DNA of 64,000 bases from Haloechinothrix sp033042135 (GCF_033042135.1 NZ_WBXM01000006.1:186001-250000); one strand, 5' to 3'. Numbered from the stretch's first letter, positions 17,216 to 25,474 are shown. Numbers and translations: made by a program. The notes: generated by a model from the letters alone, not told the origin.

Positions 17216-17590
17216 TTACCTGGCCTTCTTCTTCCCTGCGACGGTCTTCTTCGGGCCCTTGCGTGTGCGCGCGTTGGTCTTGGTGCGCTGACCGCGCACC
17301 GGGAGACCGCGCCGCCAGCGCAGGCCCTCGTAGCATCCGATCTCGATCTTGCGACGGATGTCCGCGTTCACCTCGCGCCGGAGGTCGCCCTCGACCTTGT
17401 AGTTGTCCTCGATGTGATCCCGCAGCTTGACAAGGTCCTCGTCGGTGAGCTCCTTTACCCGGGTGTCCGGGTTCAGGCCGGTCACGTTAATGAGTTCCTT
17501 GGCACGCGTGCGGCCGATACCGTAGATGTAGGTGAGCCCGATCTCCAACCGCTTCTCACGGGGAAGATCGACACCTGCGAGTCGTGCCAT
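17216..17590 (-). CDS. rpsM: 30S ribosomal protein S13
   Basis: Head protein that contacts the P-site tRNA and forms intersubunit bridges. 124 residues from MARLAGVDLPREKRLEIGLTYIYGIG to a basic tail (TNARTRKGPKKTVAGKKKAR). The helix-hairpin-helix signature (YIYGIGRTRAKELI) is present. The start is the ATG at 17588-17590; upstream in-frame codons give no conserved sequence. Confidence 0.97.
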   Translation of the reverse strand: MARLAGVDLPREKRLEIGLTYIYGIGRTRAKELINVTGLNPDTRVKELTDEDLVKLRDHIEDNYKVEGDLRREVNADIRRKIEIGCYEGLRWRRGLPVRGQRTKTNARTRKGPKKTVAGKKKAR

Positions 17591-17796
17591 TGACCCTTTC
17601 ACTCCTCGTGTCGTCAGTGCTTCAGGTTTGCTCCCCGTCCGTTTCCGGGACCGACTCGCGTCACCACCGCCTGCTCTCGCCTGCGGTGTCCCGGCCCCGG
17701 CCTGAAGTCCCGGGGGTAGGTCGTGGCATCCCGCCACGACAGGTACGGGGAGGCATCATGGAGTTGTCGTCGCGAATCCCGCGTCGCGCCTCGCTG

Positions 17797-17910
17797 TCAG
17801 CCCTGCCGCTGCTTGTGCCGCAGGTTGTCGCAAATGACCATGATCCGTCCGTGACGACGGACGATCTGGCACTTGGCGCAGATCCGCTTGACGCTCGGCC
17901 TTACCTTCAC
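17797..17910 (-). CDS. rpmJ: 50S ribosomal protein L36 (zinc-binding form)
   Basis: 37-residue protein beginning MKVRPSVKRICAKC. The zinc ligands are the two cysteines of CAKC, a third in VICDN and the histidine of LRHKQ, so it is the C+ form. The start codon is GTG at 17908-17910. It lies between infA and rpsM, the standard order. Confidence 0.95.
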   Translation of the reverse strand: MKVRPSVKRICAKCQIVRRHGRIMVICDNLRHKQRQG

Positions 17911-17983
17911 GTCTGCTGCTCTCCTGCTTGTGGTGTCCGTGTCAGCCCCTCGACGGAGCCATCCCCTCTCACGCTCGCCCCGA

Positions 17984-18205
17984 TCACTTGTAGCGGTAGA
18001 CAATGCGACCGCGTGACAAGTCGTAAGGCGACAGCTCAACGACCACCTTGTCCTCAGGCAGGATACGAATGTAGTGCTGTCGCATCTTGCCGCTGATGTG
18101 TGCAAGGACCTGATGGCCGTTCTCCAACTCGACGCGGAACATCGCGTTGGGGAGTGGCTCGATCACGCGGCCTTCGACCTCGATGGCCCCGTCTTTCTTG
18201 CCCAT
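17984..18205 (-). CDS. infA: Translation initiation factor IF-1
   Basis: 73-residue OB-fold protein that binds the ribosomal A site during initiation. MGKKDGAIEVEGRVIEPLPNAMFRVELENGHQVLAHISGKMRQHYIRILPEDKV is near-invariant in actinobacteria. First gene of the alpha transcription unit here; the 264 bp upstream, beyond the map stop, must contain its promoter. Confidence 0.98.
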   Translation of the reverse strand: MGKKDGAIEVEGRVIEPLPNAMFRVELENGHQVLAHISGKMRQHYIRILPEDKVVVELSPYDLSRGRIVYRYK

Positions 18206-18421
18206 GTCCTCCGCGTTTCGTGATTAGTTGAGCACGGTATGTTCGTCACTGTTCTCCAGCGGCACGCACGCCACCCCGACTCCTGTGAGCCATGTTCGCG
18301 AGGGAGTTCACGAGCAGGTCGGAACCGGCGTGATGAGCACGCCAAATACCTAGTGTACGCAGCCGTGTCGCGCCAGGGTAACCGGGGCTCCCTCTGCTAG
18401 GTAGAGCACCCCACCCCGAAC

Positions 18422-18442
18422 CGCGTTTCGCAAGCTAACCGT
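18422..18442. repeat. Degenerate palindromic element upstream of infA
   Basis: CGCGTTTCGCAAGCTAACCGT matches the recurring TTTAGC-type element with changes in one arm and the centre. It lies 24 bp from the next copy, at the map stop, in the same orientation. Confidence 0.6.
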
Positions 18443-18465
18443 AGTTCCGGGAGGCCCCAGGGGCC

Positions 18466-18487
18466 GCGTTTAGCCCGCGAAACGTGT
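18466..18487. repeat. Palindromic element forming the map 3' end
   Basis: On the map strand the element reads ACACGTTTCGCGGGCTAAACGC. It encodes the last five residues (TRFAG), and its TAA is the map stop codon (18470-18472). It is the same family as the pairs at 12.1 and 21.4 kb. Confidence 0.75.
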
Positions 18488-19306
18488 CTCCTCGACAGAG
18501 GTGAGTACCCACGGACCGTCAGCCGTGATGGCGACTGTGTGTTCCCAGTGAGCCGCGCGCGAACCGTCCGCGGTCACCACCGTCCAGCCGTCTTCCAGCT
18601 CGAGGGTTTCTTCGGAGCCCCCGGTCAGCATCGGTTCGATCGCGAGCGCCATACCGGGAGCGAGCCGCGGTCCCCTGCCCGGGCTACCGGCGTTGGGCAG
18701 GAACGGCTCCATGTGCATCGCACGCCCAATGCCGTGACCGCCGTATTCGGTGATCAAGCCGTAGGTTCTGTCATCCTCGTTCTCGGCTTCCTCCACCGCG
18801 CACTGCACCGCGTGGGAGATGTCCGTCAGCCTGCCGCCGGGCCGAGCGGCCGCGACCCCGGCCAGCATCGCCTCCCGCGTCCGCCTGGAGAGGATCTGGT
18901 CACTCCGCGTGACCTCGCCGACCTCGATCGTGACCGCTGCGTCGCCGTGCCACCCGTCCAGGATCGCGCCGCAATCCACCGAGAGCAGGTCGCCCTTTTC
19001 CAAGACCTCGTCCGCTGCCGGTATGCCGTGCACAACCCGCTCGTTCACCGAAGCACAGATCGACCTGGGAAAGCCGTGGTAGCCCTTGAACGCGGGTACC
19101 GCACCGGCATCCCGGATCCGCTGTTCGGCGAGCTCGTCCAGCTCGGCCGTACTGATCCCCGGCTTCGCCTCAGCCTCGATCGCGGCGAGCGTGCGGGCCA
19201 CGATCAACCCGGACGCGCGCATCGCCTCGAGCTCACCGGGCGACTTGAGCTCGATGGCGTGCTTACGCCGCAGGCCACGTAGCATTCTGAGAAACCGGGA
19301 GCTCAT
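18470..19306 (-). CDS. map: Methionine aminopeptidase, type I
   Basis: Removes the initiator methionine from nascent proteins. The metal ligands are visible: two Asp in LLSVDCGAILDGWHGDAAV, His in EYGGHGIGR, Glu in LAIEPML and Glu in AHWEHTVAI. 278 residues. ATG overlaps the adk stop (ATGA), which indicates coupling. The C-terminal residues after VLTSVEE and the stop codon come from a palindromic repeat. Order secY-adk-map is standard. Confidence 0.97.
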   Translation of the reverse strand: MSSRFLRMLRGLRRKHAIELKSPGELEAMRASGLIVARTLAAIEAEAKPGISTAELDELAEQRIRDAGAVPAFKGYHGFPRSICASVNERVVHGIPAADEVLEKGDLLSVDCGAILDGWHGDAAVTIEVGEVTRSDQILSRRTREAMLAGVAAARPGGRLTDISHAVQCAVEEAENEDDRTYGLITEYGGHGIGRAMHMEPFLPNAGSPGRGPRLAPGMALAIEPMLTGGSEETLELEDGWTVVTADGSRAAHWEHTVAITADGPWVLTSVEETRFAG

Positions 19307-19866
19307 GAACCGCCGGTGAAGGCGTTCAACGCGTCAAGCGCACGCGCGGAGATCTCGTCGACGTCTCCCAGACCGTCGATCGTGATCAACCGGTCGGCGT
19401 AGTACTCAAGCAGCGGAGCTGTCTCGGTGTGGTAGACGTTCTGCCGGTTCCGGATAACGTCCTCGGTGTCATCGGTCCGTCCCCGCGCGAGCAACCGCTG
19501 CACCACTTCCTCGGTGTCGACCTTGAGCTCGAGCACCGCATCCAGCTTCGCGCCGTACTCGGCGAGCATAGACTCCAGCTCGCCGGCCTGCGCCGTGTTC
19601 CTGGGAAAGCCGTCCAACACGAAGCCGCGCTGTGCGTCGTCCTCGGCCAGCCGCTGCCGAACCATCCCGTTGGTCACGCTGTCCGGCACGAGCTCGCCGG
19701 CGTCCATGTAGCGCTTCGCCTGCACACCGAGCTCGGTCTCCTCGCTGACGTGCTTGCGGAACAGGTCGCCCGTCGAGATGTGCGGTACGCCGAGCTTGCC
19801 GGAGAGCGCGACCGCCTGCGTCCCCTTACCTGCTCCCGGTGGGCCGACCAGAACAACACGCGTCAT
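19303..19866 (-). CDS. adk: Adenylate kinase (short, zinc-free form)
   Basis: Interconverts ATP + AMP and 2 ADP. P-loop GPPGAGKGTQ at residues 7-16, AMP-binding segment ISTGDLFRKHV, and DGFPRN at about 84-89. 187 residues: the long LID domain and its zinc cysteines of the E. coli/Bacillus enzymes are absent, as in M. tuberculosis. Overlaps secY and map by 4 bp each. Confidence 0.97.
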   Translation of the reverse strand: MTRVVLVGPPGAGKGTQAVALSGKLGVPHISTGDLFRKHVSEETELGVQAKRYMDAGELVPDSVTNGMVRQRLAEDDAQRGFVLDGFPRNTAQAGELESMLAEYGAKLDAVLELKVDTEEVVQRLLARGRTDDTEDVIRNRQNVYHTETAPLLEYYADRLITIDGLGDVDEISARALDALNAFTGGS

Positions 19867-21170
19867 CGGAGGAACCCTTCATAGTTTCGTTGCATCAGCT
19901 GGCTTTCGATCTGCTTGACGGTGTCGAGACCCACACCCACCATGATCAGCACCGCGGTGCCGCCGAACGGGAAGTTCAAGTTCTGGCCTTCCTGCGTGAC
20001 CGCGAGGAAGAAGTTGGGCAGGATCGCCACGGTGCCGAGGTACAGCGACCCCGGCAGGGTGATCCGGTTCAGAACGAACCTCAAGTACTCGGCTGTCGGC
20101 CGACCCGGACGGATCCCCGGCACGAAGCCGCCGAACTTCTTCATCTCCTCGGCACGGTCATCCACGTTGAACGTGATCGAGATGTAGAAGTAGGCGAAGA
20201 ACATGACCAGGGCGAAGTACCCGACGATGTGCACCGGACTCGACTGATCGACAACGTGGCTCTGGATGAACGTCTGGAGCCAAGTCGCGTCGGTCTGCTC
20301 GACAGCCAGTCGCTGAAGCAGGTCAGGTAGGTAGAGCAGTGAGGTCGCAAAGATCAGCGGAATGACACCGGCCTGGTTGACCTTGATCGGCAGGTAGGTC
20401 GATGTCCCGCCGTACATCCGGCGGCCCACCATCCGCTTCGCGTACTGCACGGGGATGCGGCGCTGCCCCTGCTCGACGAAGATCACACTGCAGATCACCG
20501 CGAGGGCGAGGAAGCAGACGACGACGAAGACGGCCTCGGAGTTGTTCTCCAGGATGTTCGCACCCTCGACCGGGATCTGCGACGCGATGTTCAGGAAGAT
20601 CAGCAGCGACATGCCGTTGCCGATGCCGCGCTCGGTGATCAGCTCACCGAACCACATCATGGTCGCGGTGCCCGCGGTCATGGTCAGCACCATCATCGCC
20701 GTGGTCAGCACGGTGTCCTCGGGGATGACCGGCTGGTCACAGCCAGCGAACATCTGGCCGCTGGCTGCCAGCGCCACCAGACCGGTGGCCTGCAAGGCAG
20801 CGAGGGCGAGGCACAAGTACCGGGTGTACTGCGTGAGCTTGGCCTGGCCGGACTGCCCCTCCTTGTTCAGCTGCTCGAAGTGGGGGATCACCACCTTGAG
20901 CAACTGCACGATGATGCTGGCGGTGATATACGGCATGATGCCGGTCGCGAAGATGGACAGCTGAGTTAAGGCACCGCCGCTGAAGAGGTCCATCAGCCGG
21001 TGCAGGACGTCCTCGTCCATCTGTTCCCGGCAGGCCTGCACCGCAGGGTAGGACACTCCTGGAGCCGGAATAACCGCGCCGAGCCGGTAGGCGGCCACGA
21101 TCATCAGCACGAACAGGATCTTCCGGCGCAGGTCCGGCGTGGCCATAGCCGAACGGATCGCGCTTAGCAC
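19863..21170 (-). CDS. secY: Protein translocase subunit SecY
   Basis: Channel of the Sec translocon, with about ten transmembrane helices over 435 residues. Typical blocks are RKILFVLMIVAAYRLGAVIPAPGV at the start, GGALTQLSIFATGIMPYITASIIVQLL, and the C-terminal QIESQLMQRNYEGFLR. The start is GTG 21168-21170 with GAGGAGG upstream. Unlike the usual spc operon it is separated from rplO by 430 bp with its own probable promoter. Confidence 0.97.
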   Translation of the reverse strand: MLSAIRSAMATPDLRRKILFVLMIVAAYRLGAVIPAPGVSYPAVQACREQMDEDVLHRLMDLFSGGALTQLSIFATGIMPYITASIIVQLLKVVIPHFEQLNKEGQSGQAKLTQYTRYLCLALAALQATGLVALAASGQMFAGCDQPVIPEDTVLTTAMMVLTMTAGTATMMWFGELITERGIGNGMSLLIFLNIASQIPVEGANILENNSEAVFVVVCFLALAVICSVIFVEQGQRRIPVQYAKRMVGRRMYGGTSTYLPIKVNQAGVIPLIFATSLLYLPDLLQRLAVEQTDATWLQTFIQSHVVDQSSPVHIVGYFALVMFFAYFYISITFNVDDRAEEMKKFGGFVPGIRPGRPTAEYLRFVLNRITLPGSLYLGTVAILPNFFLAVTQEGQNLNFPFGGTAVLIMVGVGLDTVKQIESQLMQRNYEGFLR

Positions 21171-21358
21171 CCGGGGGACCTCCTCGGCTCGCCGGCGTGG
21201 CTGCCGGCGGTGAGCTCAGCCGGCACAATCACCGGCAGGCAACGTCACATCACACTGGCAAACTGGCCAGCGGCACACCCGGCATTCTTCACCGGGAGCT
21301 CTCGCGACTCTAACAGCCGCGGGCACAAGTCGTGCAGGTAGCCTGTACTTCCTGAGAC

Positions 21359-21388
21359 TATCTATCCATCGCGTAAGAGACGTGTCAA
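21359..21388 (-). promoter_or_regulatory. Probable promoter of secY-adk-map
   Basis: On the minus strand, TTGACA (21383-21388) and TAGATA (21359-21364) are separated by 18 bp. The -35 box is a perfect consensus and the -10 is moderate. It points towards secY, leaving a leader of about 180 nt. Confidence 0.6.
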
Positions 21389-21446
21389 CCGGCGTTCGTG
21401 CCGATATACACGACCACGACAACGATAGGCTCGGCCGTCCCGCCCG

Positions 21447-21514
21447 ATCACGTTTAGCCCGCTAACCGTGATGCCACACCCGAGTCGGCACCACGGTTAG
21501 CCCGCTAAACGTGG
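21447..21514. repeat. Inverted pair of palindromic elements after rplO
   Basis: Copy one is 21447-21472 (core CACGTTTAGCCCGCTAACCGTG) and copy two is 21491-21514 (core CACGGTTAGCCCGCTAAACGTG). The second is the reverse complement of the first except for the central three bases, so each can fold alone and the two can pair with each other. Confidence 0.8.
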
Positions 21515-21535
21515 TCCCCGCCCGGCGCGACAACG

Positions 21536-21568
21536 CCCCCTGCTGTGGCGGGAGGACACAGCAGGGGG
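21536..21568 (-). terminator. Terminator-like hairpin after rplO
   Basis: A perfect 12-bp stem (21536-21547 with 21557-21568) with a 9-nt loop begins 33 bp after the rplO stop. There is no U-tract. Confidence 0.7.
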
Positions 21569-21600
21569 ACGAAGTCGGTAGCGGAGCGGGTCGGGAGGGA

Positions 21601-22059
21601 TCAGCTGGTGGCGGTCCGCTCGACCGTCGCCGAACCGCCCGCGCTCTCGATCTTGGTACGGGCCGATGCGGAGAACTTGTCCGCGGTGATCTCGAGCTTG
21701 ATGCCCCCGACCTCGCCGTCACCGAGCACTTTCACCGGCCTGCCCTTGCGGACGAGACCGTTCGCCGCGAGATCAGCCGCGGTGATCGTGCCGCCGGACG
21801 GGAAGGCGCTAGCGATGTCTCCGACGTTGACCGGCTGGTACTCGACCCGGAACGGGTTGTTGAAGCCGCGCAGCTTGGGCAGCCGCTTGTGCAGCGGCAT
21901 CTGCCCACCCTCGAAGCCGGCAGGCACGTTCTTACGTGCCTTGGTGCCCTTCGTGCCTCGGCCCGCGGTCTTGCCCTTCGAAGCCTCGCCACGCCCGACG
22001 CGGGTCTTCTCCTTCTTCGCGCCAGGCGCAGGCCGGAGGTGGTGAATCTTGATGGTCAT
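21601..22059 (-). CDS. rplO: 50S ribosomal protein L15
   Basis: Late-assembly protein of the 50S subunit. 152 residues starting MTIKIHHLRPAPGAKKEKTRVGRGEASKGKTAGRGTKG; the Gly/Lys-rich N-terminal extension penetrates the rRNA. ATG overlaps the rpmD stop (ATGA). It is the last gene of the rplN-to-rplO run here because secY is detached. Confidence 0.97.
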   Translation of the reverse strand: MTIKIHHLRPAPGAKKEKTRVGRGEASKGKTAGRGTKGTKARKNVPAGFEGGQMPLHKRLPKLRGFNNPFRVEYQPVNVGDIASAFPSGGTITAADLAANGLVRKGRPVKVLGDGEVGGIKLEITADKFSASARTKIESAGGSATVERTATS

Positions 22060-22241
22060 GAACTGACCTCCTCGACCGTCACGAGATGACGGACCGTGTG
22101 TACCAGTCCGCGCACCTCGGCAGTGTCGTCGCGCACCACGGACTGGCGGATCTTCCGCAAGCCGAGGGTGCGCAACGTATCGCGATGGTTCTGCTTCGCC
22201 CCGATCTTGCTTTTGACCTGGGTGATCTTGAGCTGTGCCAC
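22056..22241 (-). CDS. rpmD: 50S ribosomal protein L30
   Basis: 61-residue protein MAQLKITQVKSKIGAKQNHRDTLRTLGLRKI..., full length for the family. The start is GTG 22239-22241 with GGAGG 9 nt upstream. Overlaps rplO by 4 bp and follows rpsE by 5 bp. Confidence 0.97.
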   Translation of the reverse strand: MAQLKITQVKSKIGAKQNHRDTLRTLGLRKIRQSVVRDDTAEVRGLVHTVRHLVTVEEVSS

Positions 22242-22246
22242 CGTCG

Positions 22247-22882
22247 TCACACCTCCTGTCCAGCACGCTGCCGCAGCATGCGCGCGGGAGCCACATCCTC
22301 CAGCGGCAGGCCGCGGCGTGCGGCGACCTGCTCGGGCGGCTGCAGCTGCTTGAGCGCGGCCACAGTGGCGTGCACGATGTTGAGCGCGTTGTCGCTGCCG
22401 AGCGACTTCGTCAGCACGTCGTGCACCCCGGCACACTCGAGCACGGCACGAACCGGGCCGCCGGCGATGACCCCGGTACCGGGGCTCGCGGGACGCAGCA
22501 GCACCACACCCGCGGACGCCTCTCCCTGCACCGGGTGCGGGATGCTGCCCGCGATCCGCGGCACGCGGAAGAAGTTCTTCTTGGCCTCCTCGACGCCCTT
22601 GGCGATCGCCGCGGGCACCTCCTTGGCCTTGCCGTAGCCGACACCCACGTGGCCGTCACCGTCACCGACGACGACCAGCGCGGTGAAGCTGAAGCGCCGG
22701 CCACCGGAGGCGACCTTGGCTACGCGGTTGATCGAGACCACGCGCTCGAGGTAGTTGGACTTCTCCTGGGCGGCCCCACCGCGGCCGCCATCACGACGGT
22801 CCTTGCGGTCCTTGCCACCACCGCGTTCACGGTCGTTGCCTGGGCCGCCCTGGCCGCCGGAAGCTCGGGTACGTCCCGGCAT
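22247..22882 (-). CDS. rpsE: 30S ribosomal protein S5
   Basis: Protein needed for decoding accuracy. 211 residues: a Gly/Arg/Asp-rich N-terminal extension of about 40, then the double-stranded-RNA-binding-like S5 domain (YLERVVSINRVAKVASGGRRFSFTALVVVGD) and the C-terminal domain (VRAVLECAGVHDVLTKSLGS). ATG 22880-22882 has GGAAGGA upstream; the TTG one codon earlier is less likely. Confidence 0.97.
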   Translation of the reverse strand: MPGRTRASGGQGGPGNDRERGGGKDRKDRRDGGRGGAAQEKSNYLERVVSINRVAKVASGGRRFSFTALVVVGDGDGHVGVGYGKAKEVPAAIAKGVEEAKKNFFRVPRIAGSIPHPVQGEASAGVVLLRPASPGTGVIAGGPVRAVLECAGVHDVLTKSLGSDNALNIVHATVAALKQLQPPEQVAARRGLPLEDVAPARMLRQRAGQEV

Positions 22883-22917
22883 CAAGCTGTCCTTCCGTTA
22901 TCGATCGTGCTGAACAT

Positions 22918-23313
22918 CTAGAACTCCAAGCCCCCTTCACGAGCCGCGTCAGCCAGTGCCGCGATTCGGCCGTGGTAGGCGTTGCCGCCCCTGTCGAACA
23001 CCACGGCCGAGACACCGGCGGACTTGGCACGCTCGGCGACCAGTTCGCCGACCTTCGTCGCTTTGGCTTTCTTGTCGCCGGAGACCGCCTGTACATCGTT
23101 CTCCAGGCTGGAAGCCGCCGCCAGCGTGTGACCCACAGTGTCGTCGATGACCTGCACGGAGATGTGCCGCGACGAGCGGTGCACCGCCATGCGCGGACGC
23201 TGCGGCGTCCCGCTGATCTTCTTGCGGAGCCGGAAGTGCCTGCGGGACCGCGACACGCGCCGCCGGGTGGATACGTCCTTGCCGACGGGCTTCCTCTTCG
23301 TCGTTTCGCTCAT
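22918..23313 (-). CDS. rplR: 50S ribosomal protein L18
   Basis: 5S rRNA-binding protein. From MSETTKRKPVGK there are 131 residues with the core RMAVHRSSRHISVQVIDD and the family-typical end YHGRIAALADAAREGGLEF. The chosen ATG (23313) follows the rplF stop; GTG 23319, overlapping that stop, is an alternative two codons longer. Confidence 0.96.
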   Translation of the reverse strand: MSETTKRKPVGKDVSTRRRVSRSRRHFRLRKKISGTPQRPRMAVHRSSRHISVQVIDDTVGHTLAAASSLENDVQAVSGDKKAKATKVGELVAERAKSAGVSAVVFDRGGNAYHGRIAALADAAREGGLEF

Positions 23314-23315
23314 GA

Positions 23316-23855
23316 TCACTTACCCGTCTTTCCGACCTTGCGCCGAATCCGCTCGCCCTCGTAGCGCACGCCCTTGCCCTTGTACGGGTCGGGACGGCGC
23401 AGCTTGCGAATGACGGCGGCCGTCTGGCCGACCTTCTGCTTGTCGATCCCGCTCACCGAGAACCTGGTGGGGCTCTCGACGTTGAACGTGATCCCTTCCG
23501 GGGCGGCGACGTGCACCGGGTGGGAGTAGCCGAGCGAGAACTCCAGATCTGAACCCTTCGCCTGGACGCGGTACCCCACGCCGTGGACCTCGAGTCGCTT
23601 CTCGAAGCCTTCCGTCACCCCGACCACCAGGTTGTTGATCAAAGTTCTGGTCAGCCCGTGCAGCGAGCGCGCGTGGCGTTCGTCGTTCGGCCGTTTCACC
23701 TCGATGCTGCCGTCCTCGGCGCGCTCGACACTGATCGGCTCGGGGACGGAGTGCTCCAGCGTCCCCTTCGGCCCCTTGACCGTGACGTGCTGGCCATCGA
23801 TGGTCACCTCGACCCCGGAGGGGACGGTGATCGGATGCTTTCCGATACGGGACAT
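23316..23855 (-). CDS. rplF: 50S ribosomal protein L6
   Basis: 179-residue protein near the sarcin-ricin loop. MSRIGKHPITVPSGVEVTIDGQHVTVKGPKG starts the first of two homologous domains, and the C-terminal PDPYKGKGVRYEGERIRRKVGKTGK is the invariant rRNA-contact motif. The start with MSRIGKHP is conserved and overlaps the spacer to rpsH by no more than 15 bp. Confidence 0.97.
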   Translation of the reverse strand: MSRIGKHPITVPSGVEVTIDGQHVTVKGPKGTLEHSVPEPISVERAEDGSIEVKRPNDERHARSLHGLTRTLINNLVVGVTEGFEKRLEVHGVGYRVQAKGSDLEFSLGYSHPVHVAAPEGITFNVESPTRFSVSGIDKQKVGQTAAVIRKLRRPDPYKGKGVRYEGERIRRKVGKTGK

Positions 23856-23869
23856 GCCTCGCTCCCCTC

Positions 23870-24268
23870 TCACCACACGTAGGCGAGGACTTCCCCGCCC
23901 ACACCGTTGCGCATTGCCTGCCGGTCGGTTTGCAGCCCGGACGAGGTGGAGATGATGGCGATCCCGAGACCGCCGAGCACCTTCGGCAGCTCGGTCGACT
24001 TCGCATACACTCGCAGGCCCGGCTTGGAAACGCGCCGCAGCCCGGCGAGCCCACGCTCGCGGTTCGGACCGTACTTCAACGTCACGACCAGGTTCTTGTG
24101 CTTGCCGCTCGTGTCATCGCGGTAGTCCGCGACGTAGCCCTCCCGCTTGAGGATCTCGGCGATGTTCGCCTTCAGCTTGGAGTGCGGCACCACAACCTCG
24201 TCGTGGTACGCGGAGTTCGCGTTACGCAGACGTGTCAGGAAGTCTGCGATGGGGTCGGTCATCGTCAT
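23870..24268 (-). CDS. rpsH: 30S ribosomal protein S8
   Basis: Binds helix 21 of 16S rRNA and, in E. coli, represses the spc operon at the rplE site. 132 residues, MTMTDPIADFLTRLRNANSAYHDEVVVPHSKLK to the C-terminal STSSGLQTDRQAMRNGVGGEVLAYVW. Another ATG lies two codons in (24262). Its 3' end overlaps the region just upstream of rplF. Confidence 0.97.
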   Translation of the reverse strand: MTMTDPIADFLTRLRNANSAYHDEVVVPHSKLKANIAEILKREGYVADYRDDTSGKHKNLVVTLKYGPNRERGLAGLRRVSKPGLRVYAKSTELPKVLGGLGIAIISTSSGLQTDRQAMRNGVGGEVLAYVW

Positions 24269-24361
24269 GGTGACCTGTCAACCTTTCTCGCCACGGTTCC
24301 CCGGCCGTGTCGCGGCGAACTGCCTGCGACACCACCGAGGCCTGTAGCGAACGTGGAGTCG

Positions 24362-24547
24362 TTACCAGCTTGACTTGTGCACGCCAGGAAGCTCGCCGGC
24401 GTGCGCCATCTCGCGGAAGCAGATGCGGCACAGCCCGAACTTGCGGTACACCGACCTCGGGCGCCCGCACTTCTGGCACCGCGTGTAGGCACGCGCCGCG
24501 AACTTCGGCTTGCGCGCGGCCTTGGCGATCAGGGACTTCTTGGCCAT
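24362..24547 (-). CDS. rpsN: 30S ribosomal protein S14, type Z
   Basis: 61-residue zinc-binding form. The ligands are the two CxxC pairs CQKC and CRIC in TRCQKCGRPRSVYRKFGLCRICFRE. Length and motif fit the short housekeeping S14 of actinobacteria. 93 bp separate it from rpsH. Confidence 0.97.
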   Translation of the reverse strand: MAKKSLIAKAARKPKFAARAYTRCQKCGRPRSVYRKFGLCRICFREMAHAGELPGVHKSSW

Positions 24548-24554
24548 GGTTGTT

Positions 24555-25160
24555 CTAGCTCTCCTTGAACGGGAATCCGAGCTTGGTCAGCAGCGACCGA
24601 CCTTCGTCATCGTTGTTCGCCGTGGTCACTACCGTGATGTTCATGCCACGCGGCCGGTCGATGTCGTCCGGGTTGATCTCGTGGAACATCGACTGCTCGT
24701 TCAGGCCGAACGTGTAGTTGCCGTGACCATCGAACTGTGCGCCGGACAGTCCCCTGAAGTCCCGGATCCTGGGCAGCGCGATGGTGAGCAACCTGTCGAG
24801 GAACTCCCACATCCGGTCGCCGCGCAGCGTGACCCGCACGCCGATCGGCATGCCCTCACGCACCTTGAACTGCGCGATCGACTTGCGGGCGCGACGAACC
24901 TCCGGCTTCTGACCCGTAATGGTCGCCAGGTCACGCACCGCGCCCTCGATCAACTTGCCGTCCCGCGCCGCTTCGCCGATCCCCATGTTGACCACGACCT
25001 TGACCAGCCGGGGGATCTGATGCACGTTGGGGAGCTCGAACTCCTGCTGGAGCTGCCCGGCGATCTCGTCGCGGTACCGGGTGCGCAGCCGCGGCTCGAT
25101 CTTCTGCTCACCAGCCGCCGGAGCGGCCACCTGCTCATCGCTTGCTGTCGGAGCACTCAT
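24555..25160 (-). CDS. rplE: 50S ribosomal protein L5
   Basis: 5S rRNA-binding protein contacting the P-site tRNA. 201 residues, with a 20-residue Ala/Glu-rich N-terminal extension before PRLRTRYRDEIAGQLQQEF, then LPNVHQIPRLVKVVVNMGIGEA and ITGQKPEVRRARKSIAQFKVREG. The ATG overlaps the rplX stop by one base (TGATG). Confidence 0.97.
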   Translation of the reverse strand: MSAPTASDEQVAAPAAGEQKIEPRLRTRYRDEIAGQLQQEFELPNVHQIPRLVKVVVNMGIGEAARDGKLIEGAVRDLATITGQKPEVRRARKSIAQFKVREGMPIGVRVTLRGDRMWEFLDRLLTIALPRIRDFRGLSGAQFDGHGNYTFGLNEQSMFHEINPDDIDRPRGMNITVVTTANNDDEGRSLLTKLGFPFKES

Positions 25161-25474
25161 CAGATGTCCTCACCAGTCCTACGCGCGACGCGGACCTTCT
25201 TGCCCTCCTCGTCGAAGCGGTAACCGATCTTCGTCGGCTTACCTTCCGCGTCGACGACCTGCACATTGGACACGTGGATCGGCGCTTCCTGCGTCACGAT
25301 GCCGCCGGACTGCCCACCCCGCTGTGTCTGGGTGATACGGGTGTGCTTCTTGACCCGGTTCACGCCCTCGACCAGAACCTTGTTGTCCTTGGGGTACGCC
25401 TGGATCACCTTGCCCTTGGCGCCCTTGTCCTTACCGGCGATGACCAGGACCGTGTCGCCCTTACGCACCTTCAC
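25160..25474 (-). CDS. rplX: 50S ribosomal protein L24
   Basis: Assembly-initiator protein of the 50S subunit. 104 residues beginning with the KOW motif (MKVRKGDTVLVIAGKDKGAKGKV). The GTG start directly follows the rplN TAG. Full length for the family. Confidence 0.97.
   Translation of the reverse strand: MKVRKGDTVLVIAGKDKGAKGKVIQAYPKDNKVLVEGVNRVKKHTRITQTQRGGQSGGIVTQEAPIHVSNVQVVDAEGKPTKIGYRFDEEGKKVRVARRTGEDI

Larger units (their letters stand above)
21171..21600. other. rplO-secY spacer
   Basis: This 430-bp gap has no coding sequence that I can support. From the rplO side it contains a terminator hairpin, an inverted pair of palindromic elements and a good sigma-A-type promoter, followed by an untranslated leader of about 180 nt before secY. 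Confidence 0.7.
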
